64,000 bases of DNA, taken from NCBI GenBank assembly GCA_022393335.1, contig JAJEKB010021100.1, positions 255,101-319,100 on the forward strand, in the 5' to 3' direction. Shown here in pieces: positions 1 to 12,211 of the stretch. The stretch's first letter is position 1, and every line of letters starts with the position of its first letter. Both the position numbers and the translations under genes were made by a program. The notes below the pieces were generated by a model. The model was not told the DNA's origin, did not search any database, and saw only the letters and a program-made list of their open reading frames with translations. This stretch comes from Macrotrachela quadricornifera. Taxonomy: Eukaryota; Rotifera; Eurotatoria; Philodinida; Philodinidae.

Positions 1-3000
1 AAGCGAAATTTTTTTTTTACTTCAAATTTGCCTTGCGTGCACCTTATAATCAAATCAAAAGCTTGTATTGATGATAGAATAAAGAGAACGAAAAAATTAA
101 ATTATACCAATATTTTATTGATACAATTGAATATGTATAATAACAAAAATATTTAAAAAAAATCTATATACTTTGATTATCGTTTACATATAAATAAATA
201 TTTGCTAAATAGTATATATCACAAAATACTAATAGATCTTATCAGAAATTGAGATGGAATAAATATTTTAGCACTATTTTATAATGACAGTTAGTATTAT
301 AGATAGAGTAGTTTTTCCATTCTAAGTATACATTAATTATAGACCGTTTTAAACTAGGCATATTAACCTACTTGTACTATATGATGAGATTAAAATATTC
401 TTATCTGTTGTTGTTGTATCTGTATCGATGTTGATGAAAAACAATCTTCTCTTTTATAGAGTATTATACATACGTTCATATTATATTGTGTAAATAAATT
501 TAAAAATTTTCTTTTCTAGTTTGATCATTTCTAATTCAATTTCTGATTGTTTGTCATATTAGAATGACATGTATAAGAATATGATAATTTTGATAAGTCA
601 AATCCAGGACTCTGCATAGGATGGGCCGACTCAATGACAGCTTATCGAGTTTCAATTATTCTTTCATATATGTCAATGTTTTGTAATACGGTTTGTCATA
701 CATCATAAGTTTGTAGATGTTTTTCATTTTTACAATATTTAATTGGATTTATTGTAAATAATAAAATTGTATCACTCTCTAAGACTATAGGAAAGTAATA
801 AACATTCGTATTATTTTTATCAATTTTTAAAGTAGAAATCAGTTTCTCAGTATGTTCAGTAGTTACTAAAATTATTTTACATTCATTTGAATACTAACTC
901 AATGTAGTGACCATTGTTTTAAATCACATATATTATTACAATTTGGTGTATGATATGTAAACTAAAGCATCGAATCGGTTTAAAGTAACTTTTATATGTG
1001 AAATATTATTCATGATGAGTATTGATTTCTTACAACTCAATTGAAAAGTAAATGTGAATATTCAATATTTCTGTATATGTGATTATCGTATTAGCACGAG
1101 AAATATACGTATATTAAATCAACACATAATTGGTTTATATCGAGTATACAATTTGTCACTTTTTAGTAAAACTTCACAATTTTTCGTAGTAACTAATATT
1201 TATCTATCGAGATGGCCTCCATTTACATTTCTTCTTGCTACTATTTTTTTTTTGATTCTTTTGTGAAGAGCAGAAGAATATGCTGCATTGTCATTTTATT
1301 TTATTTTAATAAACTTGGCTGTCTCTTTTAGCAACATGTATCGTACAAGATCTCATTCAGTAAAGAACAGTATATTCGATACATTTTTTTTCTTAATAAA
1401 GTTCATATCCAATGAAAAAAATGTAAAATGATTAAATGACAAAATAAAATATCTAAAATTCTTGCTATATAAGAGATCAGGAATTTGTTTCATACATATG
1501 AAGATAGAAATGTACAAAAATTTGTTGTTTTGCATAATAAAAACCTGATCTAGAATTTATTCATAGTAAACACTGACGGTAGAACCCGGGGTTGCTCGCG
1601 AAATTTTCATATTGGAAGCTTATCATGTCAAAAACGACAGAAGATGTATAGAAGACTTACTTAAGATCCTTTCATTTGTTATTACTACATATCCTGTCGT
1701 GCATATACTTACATTCATTTTTAAATCGAACAATTCACCAAATAGTGTGACTGTCTTTCTCTTAACTCATGCATATTATCGTACATTATACTAACATCCA
1801 GTGCAAAAAAAGTAACACGAAGAGGTGAATATTCTAACAATAGCAGTAAATGCTCCGAAGTTTTTGAAAGATTGAAAAAATTTGGAATGTATTATATTCT
1901 GTGTGAAATTTCAGCTCAACCCTTCAATCTTCCTCGGGATCTGAGAGTATCCCATGAAAAGTTTGGCACCGCTAGCTTGTACGGTGTTCAAATGTATAAA
2001 AAAACACACAGACCCACAATTTCTTCATTCGATGAATATTTTCATTCCTATGATTGCTCTTCATGTTACATATTCTGTCCGTTTTTTTCGAGTATCTTAA
2101 AATGTTCTGTGTGCAACGGCAAAAAGCACAGGTTTTTATATACTTTTCAGGAAACAATAATACGCACAAATTCTCTGGAAAAGGCATTTACTGTAATAAA
2201 TCTTGACGGTGAGGGTGAGGATTTTGGGTTGAAAACTACCCTATGTCCTTTCTCTGATCGAAATTATTCTAATAAGAAGTCTATTTAATTTAGAACTCAA
2301 TGAATTCCACCGTGACGAGTATATGTAAGTTTAACTACAAAATAAATTCAAATGAAAACGAGCACTCAACAATTATATATGTATAGCGATCAGTTCGACT
2401 GCTGTTTCATGATTATTACCATCATCTGCATTACCTCTGCCTGTTTTATAGGTACATTGCGCAACTTTCATACATATAGAATGCTGTAATGATAATACTG
2501 TGTTGTATTTGATGAAGTTCATTGAATGATTTAAATTGTCGTACTAATTCAACAAATAGCAGAAGCATTCGTTATTTCCATTTATGCAATTTTCGAACAA
2601 CTATTCCTTTTGTTTTTGTGAAATAGAATGCTAATCTTGTTTTTATACCCAGACATCTATAGATAGGTTATGACTCTGATGGTCGATGAGTCCGTCTATA
2701 AAAATACACTCTTTCAACAAAATTTTATGTAAATATATCATCAAATGAATGTAACGCTATGCATAACATGAAGATATATTACTTCTTTTCATCTATTCGT
2801 TAATTATAAGTTAAGTTACCATCGAGATGTCGAACATTTATTTACATCGACAAAAAAGCAACTTATTCCAAATGAAAGTGTTGATAGAAAGAGAAGAAAA
2901 AGTATTGCTATTCTCTTATGCAAGAAAGTAATCAGTCACTTTCATTTTCTTCATCTGGCGATGCACATGTTCTCGTGTAAGTAAATCAGTGAAGTTGATT

Positions 3001-5740
3001 GTTTCATATAACAGAAGCCATTCTATTTTTCATTATTATCGTAATATCTCTTTTTCTAGTTCTTCAATATCTTTCGTCACCAATTTTATATTTGTTTAGT
3101 ACATTAGAATAAATTTTATATCGACAAATCATTAGTAGATCTGAGTATACAAAGAAAAACAAAACGTATATCGATAGTCTATTAATTAAGATATATTTAT
3201 TGGGACATTTGATGAGATTATGTTCTTCATTTTAAATATGTAAAATGTAGATGGAACTGTTACCAATAACTCACTATTTACCTCTGCAAATATAAACTGA
3301 AAAACAATAAACACTTTAAATTTCAAAGAACAATAATAAGATGTCGCAGAGTGTGCAGTAATGGGTGAAGTATTTTTCTCAGTCAACCCGAGGCGTTTTT
3401 CAATGCAAAAACATGTAGCAATACATAAAATGTTTTTGAAAATCTACGTTATAATTTTATTATGTTATATCATATCACTTATTATTCCATGCATTTTAGT
3501 ATCTCGATGATAAGAGTATATTATTCTTCATGGAAATGCTTAGTATTGTCAACTGTAGCTTTATCACAATTGAAAGGTATGTTATTACATTCTTTTGAAT
3601 CTTCGAATTTGAACGATAGAAAATGAAAATTTGAGTGATCTTACTCTGCTCGACTTACTTTCTCATACAAAAATATTTGATAGAAAATCACGAATTTTTT
3701 CTTGATCTAGAAAACAATAAAATGAAAGTATCGTGGGAGTAAATAACTACTTTAATGTCGGTTTGTCATAATCCCAGTCTTTTTATGAATAAAAACTTAA
3801 GAGAAGGTCTGTTAAAAGTCCTGTCAGTCTTATATAGGATCAGTAGTCGATAAGTGTTCTTTTCAATGCTGTTTAGTTCGAATGAAAGATCGCATTGAGA
3901 AATTTATAAGTCTAAAATCTTACGATTTCCAATATACTTGAGACAAATGCCGAAGATCACAATCTTCCATTGAGTGTGTAGAGTTTTTCTTTGCGTCTTC
4001 TCGTCGCTGCATGTAAGAAAAAGTCTCAAATGATATAGATAAAATATGACGTACCAAAATGATGAATCCAGTTTCCAAAAGTCCTTGAATTCCTCGATCT
4101 TTTGAAACTTTTCTCGACACGCAGCAACAAATAGACGTAATTAAGAAAAGCTCTAAATACAATGTGAAAATTACCCTTTTTTGTTTTTATGATTTACTCA
4201 TTCTTGTGATCTTCGGCATCCCTTCTCTTGAATTTTTGTCCATAGAAAGAATAAGATTACAATCAGTTTATACTATTTTCAGACCAAGAATAAATCTATG
4301 AATTTTTTCAAAAAAACACTTCTACACTTGCCTATTTCCCTCTTCAAAGCAATAGATATTTAAATTCGGTTCTTATTGCCTAGATTGATTTATAGTTTTA
4401 CATGTCGGTACGGATCATGAGTCATAGTATCACATGCTGAGGTTATCATATTTTTTCAATAAATATACCATAGCATAGTCCGATCAGATCTTCAAAGATA
4501 TTTTCTTTATAACACTTTTTTCTTCCAAATAGAATTTAGAGATCATTTCAATCATCACCATTGTTCTGATGAGTAAATAAAATAAAAAAGAACTGAGATA
4601 ATTTCTTTTCTCCTCGTTCAGACAGAAGAACAAATAAAACATGTTGAAAGGCACTTAAAGTCGATAATGATCATTATAAAAACCCGTTGTCCTTCGGTAC
4701 GATATTCTTTTTTTTTTACAACAAATTCAGCTCATTCTTTATAAATAGATCATTACTGATGATTGAAAATTTGAAAGAAGGTAAGATTCTATTCAAAGAT
4801 AGAACCAGTTAGGTTGCTCTGGTTTAATTTACTTTCATCTTTTGTATAACGAAACAACAAAAATGACAGAAAGAGAAGAAAAAAATTTTTTATATTTCAA
4901 AGAAAGGTGTCTTTTGTTGGACTGATATCTACGAAAAGTATCCCCTTGACATTGAAGTTTTTCAATAATTAAATGATGAATCGATTCAGAACTTTTTCTC
5001 CTACTTTTGTACTGTGCCAACGCGGAAACATACTGGAATAATTAACCCGTTTGGACTCTATATTTTAATGATAAGTATCCCTTGTCCTTTGATAAACATT
5101 GAAAAACAATTATTTACATTATTCTAAATGTTGCATAATCATTGTATTCACAAATGTGTCAATATTACGTCGTATTGATATAAAATTCATGCAACCACAA
5201 ATATGTGTATTTACAGATATATTTATAATCACATGCACACATTCAACAGATGTGTATACTTATCCATTCATGCGTGTATACATACATATGTATATATAAG
5301 CTTATGTATATGCATGCACACGTATTTACCTATACAATCACCTAGATGCATCGTTATGAATATGTGTATATCCGTAAATGCACATACAAGTTAATCATGT
5401 TATTTTTGTTTATTTTGATGTATTTATATAAAATCTCGAAAAATTCTTGTTCAAATAGGATTTGATAGAACATTAATTATTGTATAAAAGTCATCTTGAA
5501 CTATCTTTATTTGTATTTCTTAATTCACATCATTGCGACAATAACAAAAGGTAAGCTTTTTTATTCTAATTAGTAATCATTCTGATTGTATATCATGTTC
5601 TCTACACTAAACTAGTAATGTAGACTGTAATTTTTTATTTTATCTTTTGCTAATTGTTGAAAGAGAATTAATAATTTATTATCTAAATTACATCTGTTAT
5701 TTTATTATTATTATTTAAGATTAAAATCATATATAAAGAA
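1..5740. other. AT-rich region without a supported gene
   Basis: Stops are dense in all frames, and the longest open stretches (for example 1872-2288) lack an ATG, a family resemblance or splice partners. A stretch around 5200-5360 is rich in alternating purine-pyrimidine (tatatgtatatgcatgcac type) simple sequence. I see no RNA gene or transposon end here. Confidence 0.6.
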
Positions 5741-8700
5741 ATGGCTGATGATATTAAGGAAATTCTTAATAAAATCAAAAATGAACTTAATCCATATTTG
5801 AACAACAATCGAATTAGACCATTTATAGATCTTATTGAACAAAAAACACATTTACAACGTGCAGAACTTGTGCTTGGTATGTTTTCATTCTTTTTCGATT
5901 ATTTTATTATTTAGTTTGTTTAGGTACTCTTTTCATTCTTGCCATCTATTTGGTAATTGGTTGGGGTAATGATTTCGTCTGTAACTTCATTGGAATGATC
6001 TATCCTGTTTATGCTTCGTAGGTTAATTTATTAAAAAATTTTTTTCATTCATGTTAAGATCCTACTAAAAAAATGAAATTAATAAATTAGTAAACATTTT
6101 TTAGATTATCAGCTGTTCAATCATCAGAAATATGTGATAATAGTGCTCTGCTTATCTATTGGATTGTTTATTCTTTACTTAGTTGTATTGAATATATTGG
6201 ACATAGCTTATTCGACGCATTAATTTTTTATTGGCTTGCTAAATGTATTTTTCTCCTATGGTTCATGCTATATGGTTCCCATATAATCAGTCATCATATT
6301 AATGAAGATACGACTGTTGTCAATGATGTTCAGGATGGTAAATATAAAGATTAGGAATGATAATATAGATTAATAAAAATGAGTATTTTTGTTTATTTTC
6401 TGTCTGAGAACTATTTTTATTTTGATCGTTATAATAATCTAAAGAATATATCATATAAATACTTCGCTTTGAACTTTCTTTGCTAGATCTTTTATGATAA
6501 ACTCTTTATATTCATTTCCGAGATTTTTTACACTCTTACATATTCGCGCTGATAATAATAGTAACACAATCTCCTTGTTTCTATGAGGGAACCCTCCAAG
6601 GTGTCAACAAAGCTTTTGAGCCCAAATTTTGTCTACAAGTAGAGAATATATAAACTAGAAAAAAGCCCTCACCCTCAAATTTTTACATTTCGTCAAGTAT
6701 ATGTGTAGAAACTAATAAAACGAAATTATATTTTTTTTCTTATCTAGACCATTTGATTTATTATTATAGATGTTGTGGATTATACAAACACAAAAACAAA
6801 TGATCCCGAAGATGATTTTAAACAATATCGTCAAGAAATATTTAGGGCAGTAGTAGAGGATGATGCTGAACTACTTAAAAATATACTTGATGAACTCGAT
6901 CAACCTGAAACATTAACGATAAAGAAAGAAATACTTAATATGGGTATGTAGAAAATATTTTTATATTTATCAATTTTATATCCAAAACTGAATATAAAAA
7001 TTTAAGTTGAGGATAGAAAATTAAGAATTTTGAAACATATCTTTTAATATTTCATTCATCCTTCTAAATACGAAGATATTTATTATACATAAAAATTTAA
7101 TATATTAAATAGTATACAAGTTTTATATAAAGAAATTTTTTTTAGGCTATCGAAAATTAGATGGTTTAACACCATTAAGTATAGCAGCTGGAAAAAAACA
7201 TAAATCTGTTACCAAAATTTTGGCCAGTAAGTTTATATATTTCTTCAGACATCCTGTTATATAATACTTCTTTTAATAGCATGTACCGAAGTTGATGTAA
7301 ATAAAGCATCATACTCTGGTATTACACCATTATTAATGGTTGCTGAAGCTGGATGGCCTGATATACTTGATATATTGTTAGAACGTGGTGCTATTGTTGA
7401 TGCAGCACCATTTGGTAAACGAGCTGAAGAGAATAAAATATCTGGTTCAACACCATTAATTGGTGCAACAAAATATAATCATCCTGAATGTATTAAATGT
7501 TTATTATCATATCATGCTAATCCAAATCATCAAAATCTTCAGGGTATATCAGCATTAATGTTAGCATCTGAACAAGGTTATTTTGAATGTGTTAAATTAC
7601 TTGTTGAAGCTGGAGCTGATTTAGAATTAGGACCAAATGGTACGAAAAATCTTTTTTAAAAACTTTTATATATGATTTATTTCTAGGTCAAGTAGCATTA
7701 GAGATGAATTTAACTGGTCAAACACCATTATTTTGTGCAGCAAAAGAAGGACAAATAGAGATAGTAAAATATTTATTAGAACATGGAGCTAATCCTAATG
7801 TTCAAAATCATTATGGTATTAGTGTATTATGGATACCAGCACAAAAAGGTATGTTAGAAGTTGTTGAATTATTATTAAATGCTGGTGCTCAAACAGAAAT
7901 TGCTCCATTTGGTGATATAGCTGATAAACTTAATATAACTGGTTGGACACCACTTTATGTAGCAATGAATTATGAAAAATTTTATGTTGTTAAATTACTT
8001 CTTAAACATGGTGCTAATCCAAATGCTGTAACAAAATTAGGATCAACACCATTTTTATTAGCATCTGAAAAGTATGATTCAGATATTATTGTAGATTGTG
8101 TTGAAGCTGGTGCAAATCTTGAATATGCACCAAATGGTCTAGATGCTGATCAATTAAAAATAACTGGTCAAACAGCATTGTTTATGGCTACATTAAAAGA
8201 TCATGTTAATGTCGTCAAATTTTTAATTGAAAAAGGAGCAGAAGTTAATGTACAAAATTGTTATGGTGTATCACCATTACTTCTTTGTGCAGAGTCAGGC
8301 AATCTTGAACTTGTTCAAGCACTTGTTGAAGCTAATGCTGATGTTAATATTACACCACAAGGACAATTAGCTGAAGAAAATTTTCTTGCTGGACAGGTAA
8401 AATATTTATGATATGATTGTTTTAATGTAGATTTACCAAAGGAGGAGGACCACTTAGACCACAAATCGATCTATCGATGTTTTTCAACACAGTATTTAGA
8501 CAATATCTTAAGAAAAGCAAAATACCTGTTCGTGAATTCATTAGTGTGATTATGACATAGGTATACCTAGAGAATGATCCCGAATGAGATGACTCATTAT
8601 GCTGATCATTCTACTGGTAGCTGAAGTGATAATGAATGGAATAAATGATTTTGAAATATATGTGAAAAATAGAAGAGTACCCATTTCTGATTTTTTTCGC

Positions 8701-10627
8701 TTCAAATAGAGGATAGTTAGACCTTCAAAATGGTATTAAAGTTAAGTGATCATTTTGACTATAATTCAAATTATGATAAAACTAGGGTTGAATAGTTTAA
8801 ATACAGACAAATTGAAGAACTGTTGCAGGTGTATTTTAAAAATATAAGAACATTCGTGGATAATTAAAATACGAGCTCGATCATTTATACAGTCGTGATT
8901 GCACATACAGAATAAAAGGAAACTAATATTTTCCTACAGCTTCGGGAAAATGCTCCGAAAAATTGCAACACGATAAATCGATTTCAAATTAATGTCTTTA
9001 GTTTGTCTGAAATAATAATGTGCGATGAAAATAATGGTTGTAGCTGTCGAAAGTACTTTATGTTGTTGAGATTTTCTCTGGATAGTGATTGTTCATACTC
9101 AAATTTTTCGTTTTCTCACCATTGTTTCCATTATACCCGCAAATGCTTGAGACAACAGCTCGTACCAGTGCATATGTTTTGAATGTGTAAGGTACCAACT
9201 TCCTATATAACAAACAATCACGTGCAGATATTGTATATCGTTGGAATTCGCTTGTAATAATGCCTCAAAGGTAGTCACATTTTTGGTCATTCAATCCTAG
9301 TTTTTTCATCATTTTTATTAAAATCACAGTCATTAGGCATAATGACCTCTACTCTTTAGTATCATTTTGAAGATGTAGGTGTCTTCTATTTCTCGGAAAA
9401 CAATCAGATATCAATATTCTTTCATTCTCCTAGGTGTATCCTAAGTGGTGTGACAACAAAGAGCTCATAATCTTACACTATTTCATTGTCATTTCCATGA
9501 TAGCTTAACTACTTAGCATAGTAACCTATATCATGAATAGATCTATCTATTTACGTTTTAAGATACTTTTTTCTTGCTCGATTAATTTTAATAATATAAT
9601 TATTTTCTTTTCTAAGACACCACTATCCGATGCGACCAAAAATGGTCATACAGAAATTTGTAAATATCTTATTCAACATGGTGCTGATATAAATGCTATA
9701 ACAATGGTATATTTCATTCAATTACCAGAATTAATTAATGAATTATTGTTTTAGGCTGGTATGACTCCATTGTATATAGCAAGTGATGAAGGACATTTTG
9801 AAATAGTTAAATTATTAATAAATCATGGTGCTGATATAAATCAATCACCAACAGGAGAAATTGCACATGAACTTAATATTGAAAATCAAACACCTTTATT
9901 AATTGCATGTATAAGAAATCATGAATTAATTATTCGATATTTAATTGAATCTGGTGCAGATGCTAATATAATATCTGAAAATGGTTTATCACCATTTCTT
10001 GTCATTTGTCAATATAATGATGTTGAATTAGCACAATTACTTATTAAACATGGAGCACAATATGATATTGAAGGAAAAAATTCATTTGATGGAAAAATTA
10101 ATGGTTTAATTATTGCTGCTGAATCAGGTTCATTCGATATTTTACAATTATTAGTTGATATTGGTTTAGATGTTAATTATAAAATTGAAGGCACAGTAAG
10201 ATATAATATAATAGAAAAGTTTATTAATAAATTCTATGCTTTTTATTTTCTTAGGGTGAAACAGCTGGTCGTACACCTTTATTTTATGCATGTGAGAAAG
10301 GTTTTCGAGATATTGTTGTATATTTAATTGAAAAAGGAGCTAATGTCAATGAAATAGAGAACGTAAGTAAATCAATATTTCATGGATTATATATTGTTTT
10401 ATATAATATTAATATTTATTTAGAATGGTTTTTCATGTGTGCATATTGCTGCGTATATGGGTCATTCTGATATAGTTAGAATCTTATGTGAACATGGTGC
10501 AAATGTCGATGAACAATGTCTTCATGAAGGAAAAGATTTAACTGCATATGATTTAGCTTTATCACAACAACATGATCTTGTATGTCAAGTACTTAAAAGT
10601 TTTGGTGTACGACAATTATCTCAATAG
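5741..10627 (+). CDS. REEP/TB2-DP1-HVA22 domain fused to an ankyrin-repeat solenoid (876 aa, 11 exons)
   Basis: Exons read from GT-AG sites that keep one frame: 5741-5876, 5924-6017, 6105-6337, 6770-6943, 7146-7226, 7280-7639, 7687-8396, 9617-9706, 9755-10195, 10255-10362, 10424-10627. Residues 44-145 match the REEP5/HVA22 pattern (YLVIGWG, then CNFIGMIYPVYAS, then WIVYSLLSCIEYI, then KCIFLLWFMLYG). In known REEPs this hairpin domain shapes tubular ER. An acidic linker (155-212) leads into ankyrin repeats from about residue 213 to the end. Pro-x-Gly inserts recur at residues 283, 358, 433, 508, 583 and 658, exactly 75 apart, and each is followed by a TPL-type repeat start. A poly(A) signal AATAAA lies at 10631. 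Intron 3 (432 bp) and intron 7 (1220 bp) are unusually long. Reading through intron 3 would give a 159-aa REEP-only protein ending at 6354, with AATAAA at 6372. Two adjacent genes are therefore the main alternative, but exon 4 has no ATG of its own and joins exon 3 in phase. Inferred role: an ER-membrane anchored ankyrin scaffold. Confidence 0.8.
8397..9616 (+). other. Oversized intron 7 of the REEP-ankyrin gene
   Basis: This 1220-bp intron sits in a gene whose other introns are mostly 46-87 bp. Near its ends are accacttag (about 8450) and its inverse ctaagtggt (about 9441), which could be remains of the inverted ends of an inserted element. No transposase-like reading frame is visible. Confidence 0.4.
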
Positions 10628-11392
10628 TTTAATAAAATAATTTTATTTTATATCGTTGTATGTTTAGCAAAACTGAATGTTAGTTGAACTTTATCTATTC
10701 TTCTATTTTATCGACGGTGATTAGGTCTTTTTTTTTAATTTTACGAATTTAGCTTCTGTTTCTCATGTTTGTTTTTTATTAAAAAAATCTTATATGTGTG
10801 ATCTAGAGAAATGGAATTATTCTACGAATAAACGTCCATAAAATAGTATGTGAGATAAAAAAAATTGGAACTGAAGGTAAAAGATTCTTAGATATATTAA
10901 AATAGATTTATTCTATATTTTGTTTCTTTTTCTATCTAAAAATTCACTGATTTTCTCTTGATTTGAGATTCAATTCTATACAGAATTTATTTTATTTCAA
11001 ATTTATCTGATGAATTCCTTAAGCAAAGACGAAACGCATTGTAAATAGCTTGGAATTATATGATAAAATCATCTTCCATTGGTTCTGTTCTTTATTACCG
11101 CTTCACAATTTTATTATTAAACTGCTTTTCTTTTTCTTTTTATTTTAGCATATCATAAAACAGATACAGAAAAAAAGTTTAGGAATCAAAAAAATAAATA
11201 AATATTTGCATTTTTTTGCTGGAAAAATTAAAATGAAACAAAATAACGCTTTTAACTATACAGAAAATTGCCAAGGACATCTAAGGGACATAATATTTGT
11301 AACATCATTCATGTTCTTCTTACACTACTGAAGAGCATACCAATCTTGATTAACAAATAAAAATCAAGTGAAAGTTCGTTATTAAACCTTTT
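10628..11392. other. Intergenic, AT-rich
   Basis: This is the 3' flank of the ankyrin gene, beginning with its poly(A) signal at 10631-10636, and the 3' flank of the opposing gene that ends at 11393. I see nothing else in it. Confidence 0.6.
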
Positions 11393-12211
11393 TCAGTTTT
11401 GTTCATCAACTTTCATATTGATGAGAACCTTTTCTAGTTTAATAAATTCATCATGCGTTATAACAACATACGATTCCAAATCCTTCACATCCTGAAATGA
11501 TTTACCATTTTGTTGTTCTTTTAATTCTTCTTGTGCTTTACCTAATTTGTTGTATGTTTCAGATAGCTGTTGTTTCGCTTGCTTTAGTGCTTCATTTATG
11601 GTAATTAGTTGTTGACGTACCACATCAATTTCTTTCATCTTCTCTTTCAATCGATAAATAGCAAAGGCTAAACCGCCAATTACACCAACAACAGCTCCAA
11701 ATCCCGCCTCAATAGCACTGAGAAACGGTATAGCTAAGCCAATAGTATATCCAACAGCGGCACCAATTGCCGCAAATCCCAAAGTATTCAAAGCAATGTA
11801 TTGCAATTTAAATATTTGTTGATTATATTTCTTGTGCAAAGCTAACGAAGTGTCGATCAATTTTTGACAGGCTGTTATATAATCAAATAAGGTCGCACGA
11901 TTAATTTTTTCAAGGCGTTCTTTAATAAAATCTAATTTAACTTGATCACTGGCTTGTTGATAACGTGGCTTTTCAAAATTGTCTTTTAATATTGTTAAAT
12001 GTATCTTTGATTCAAGGACGAATTTTAATAATGAAGTTTTGAAATTTTGTACATCTTCTATAAATGTATCATAACCCGAAAATAGAAACCGATCTATAAC
12101 ATTCATATTATTGAAGATTTCATCAACTCCTTTCAGTAAACTATCTATGAAATCTTTATCCAGGAATTTGTGTAAAAGATTATTTTGATAAGTTGTACTA
12201 CTACCAGCCAT
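11393..12211 (-). CDS. Single-exon helical protein with a central hydrophobic hairpin (272 aa), unrecognised family
   Basis: I do not recognise a named family with confidence. Residues 1-135 are predicted amphipathic helix, rich in K/E/L heptad-like patterns. Residues 137-186 are a long Gly/Ala-rich hydrophobic stretch (GFAAIGAAVGYTIGLAIPFL, then GFGAVVGVIGG) that could span or insert into a membrane twice. Residues 187-235 are a charged coiled coil with many Q/K/E, followed by a short tail. Helical bundle, hydrophobic hairpin, helical bundle is the layout of ClyA/HBL-type alpha-helical pore formers and also of apolipoprotein L-like proteins, so a membrane-inserting role is an inference from layout only. 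There is no signal peptide. A TATA-like box (AATATAAATAGG on the minus strand, 12264-12275) lies about 55 bp before the ATG, which supports this start. Confidence 0.7.
   Translation of the reverse strand: MAGSSTTYQNNLLHKFLDKDFIDSLLKGVDEIFNNMNVIDRFLFSGYDTFIEDVQNFKTSLLKFVLESKIHLTILKDNFEKPRYQQASDQVKLDFIKERLEKINRATLFDYITACQKLIDTSLALHKKYNQQIFKLQYIALNTLGFAAIGAAVGYTIGLAIPFLSAIEAGFGAVVGVIGGLAFAIYRLKEKMKEIDVVRQQLITINEALKQAKQQLSETYNKLGKAQEELKEQQNGKSFQDVKDLESYVVITHDEFIKLEKVLINMKVDEQN

Noticed and set aside
1872..2288. 138-codon plus-strand open stretch
   Set aside because: It starts at a non-ATG codon, shows no family motif or splice partner, and lies in an otherwise gene-free AT-rich region.
2650..2705. 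Hammerhead-ribozyme-like words (ctgatg...gatgagtccgtc)
   Set aside because: The CUGAUGA core and the matching GAAA/stem elements are not in the required order; a short imperfect hairpin is the simpler reading.
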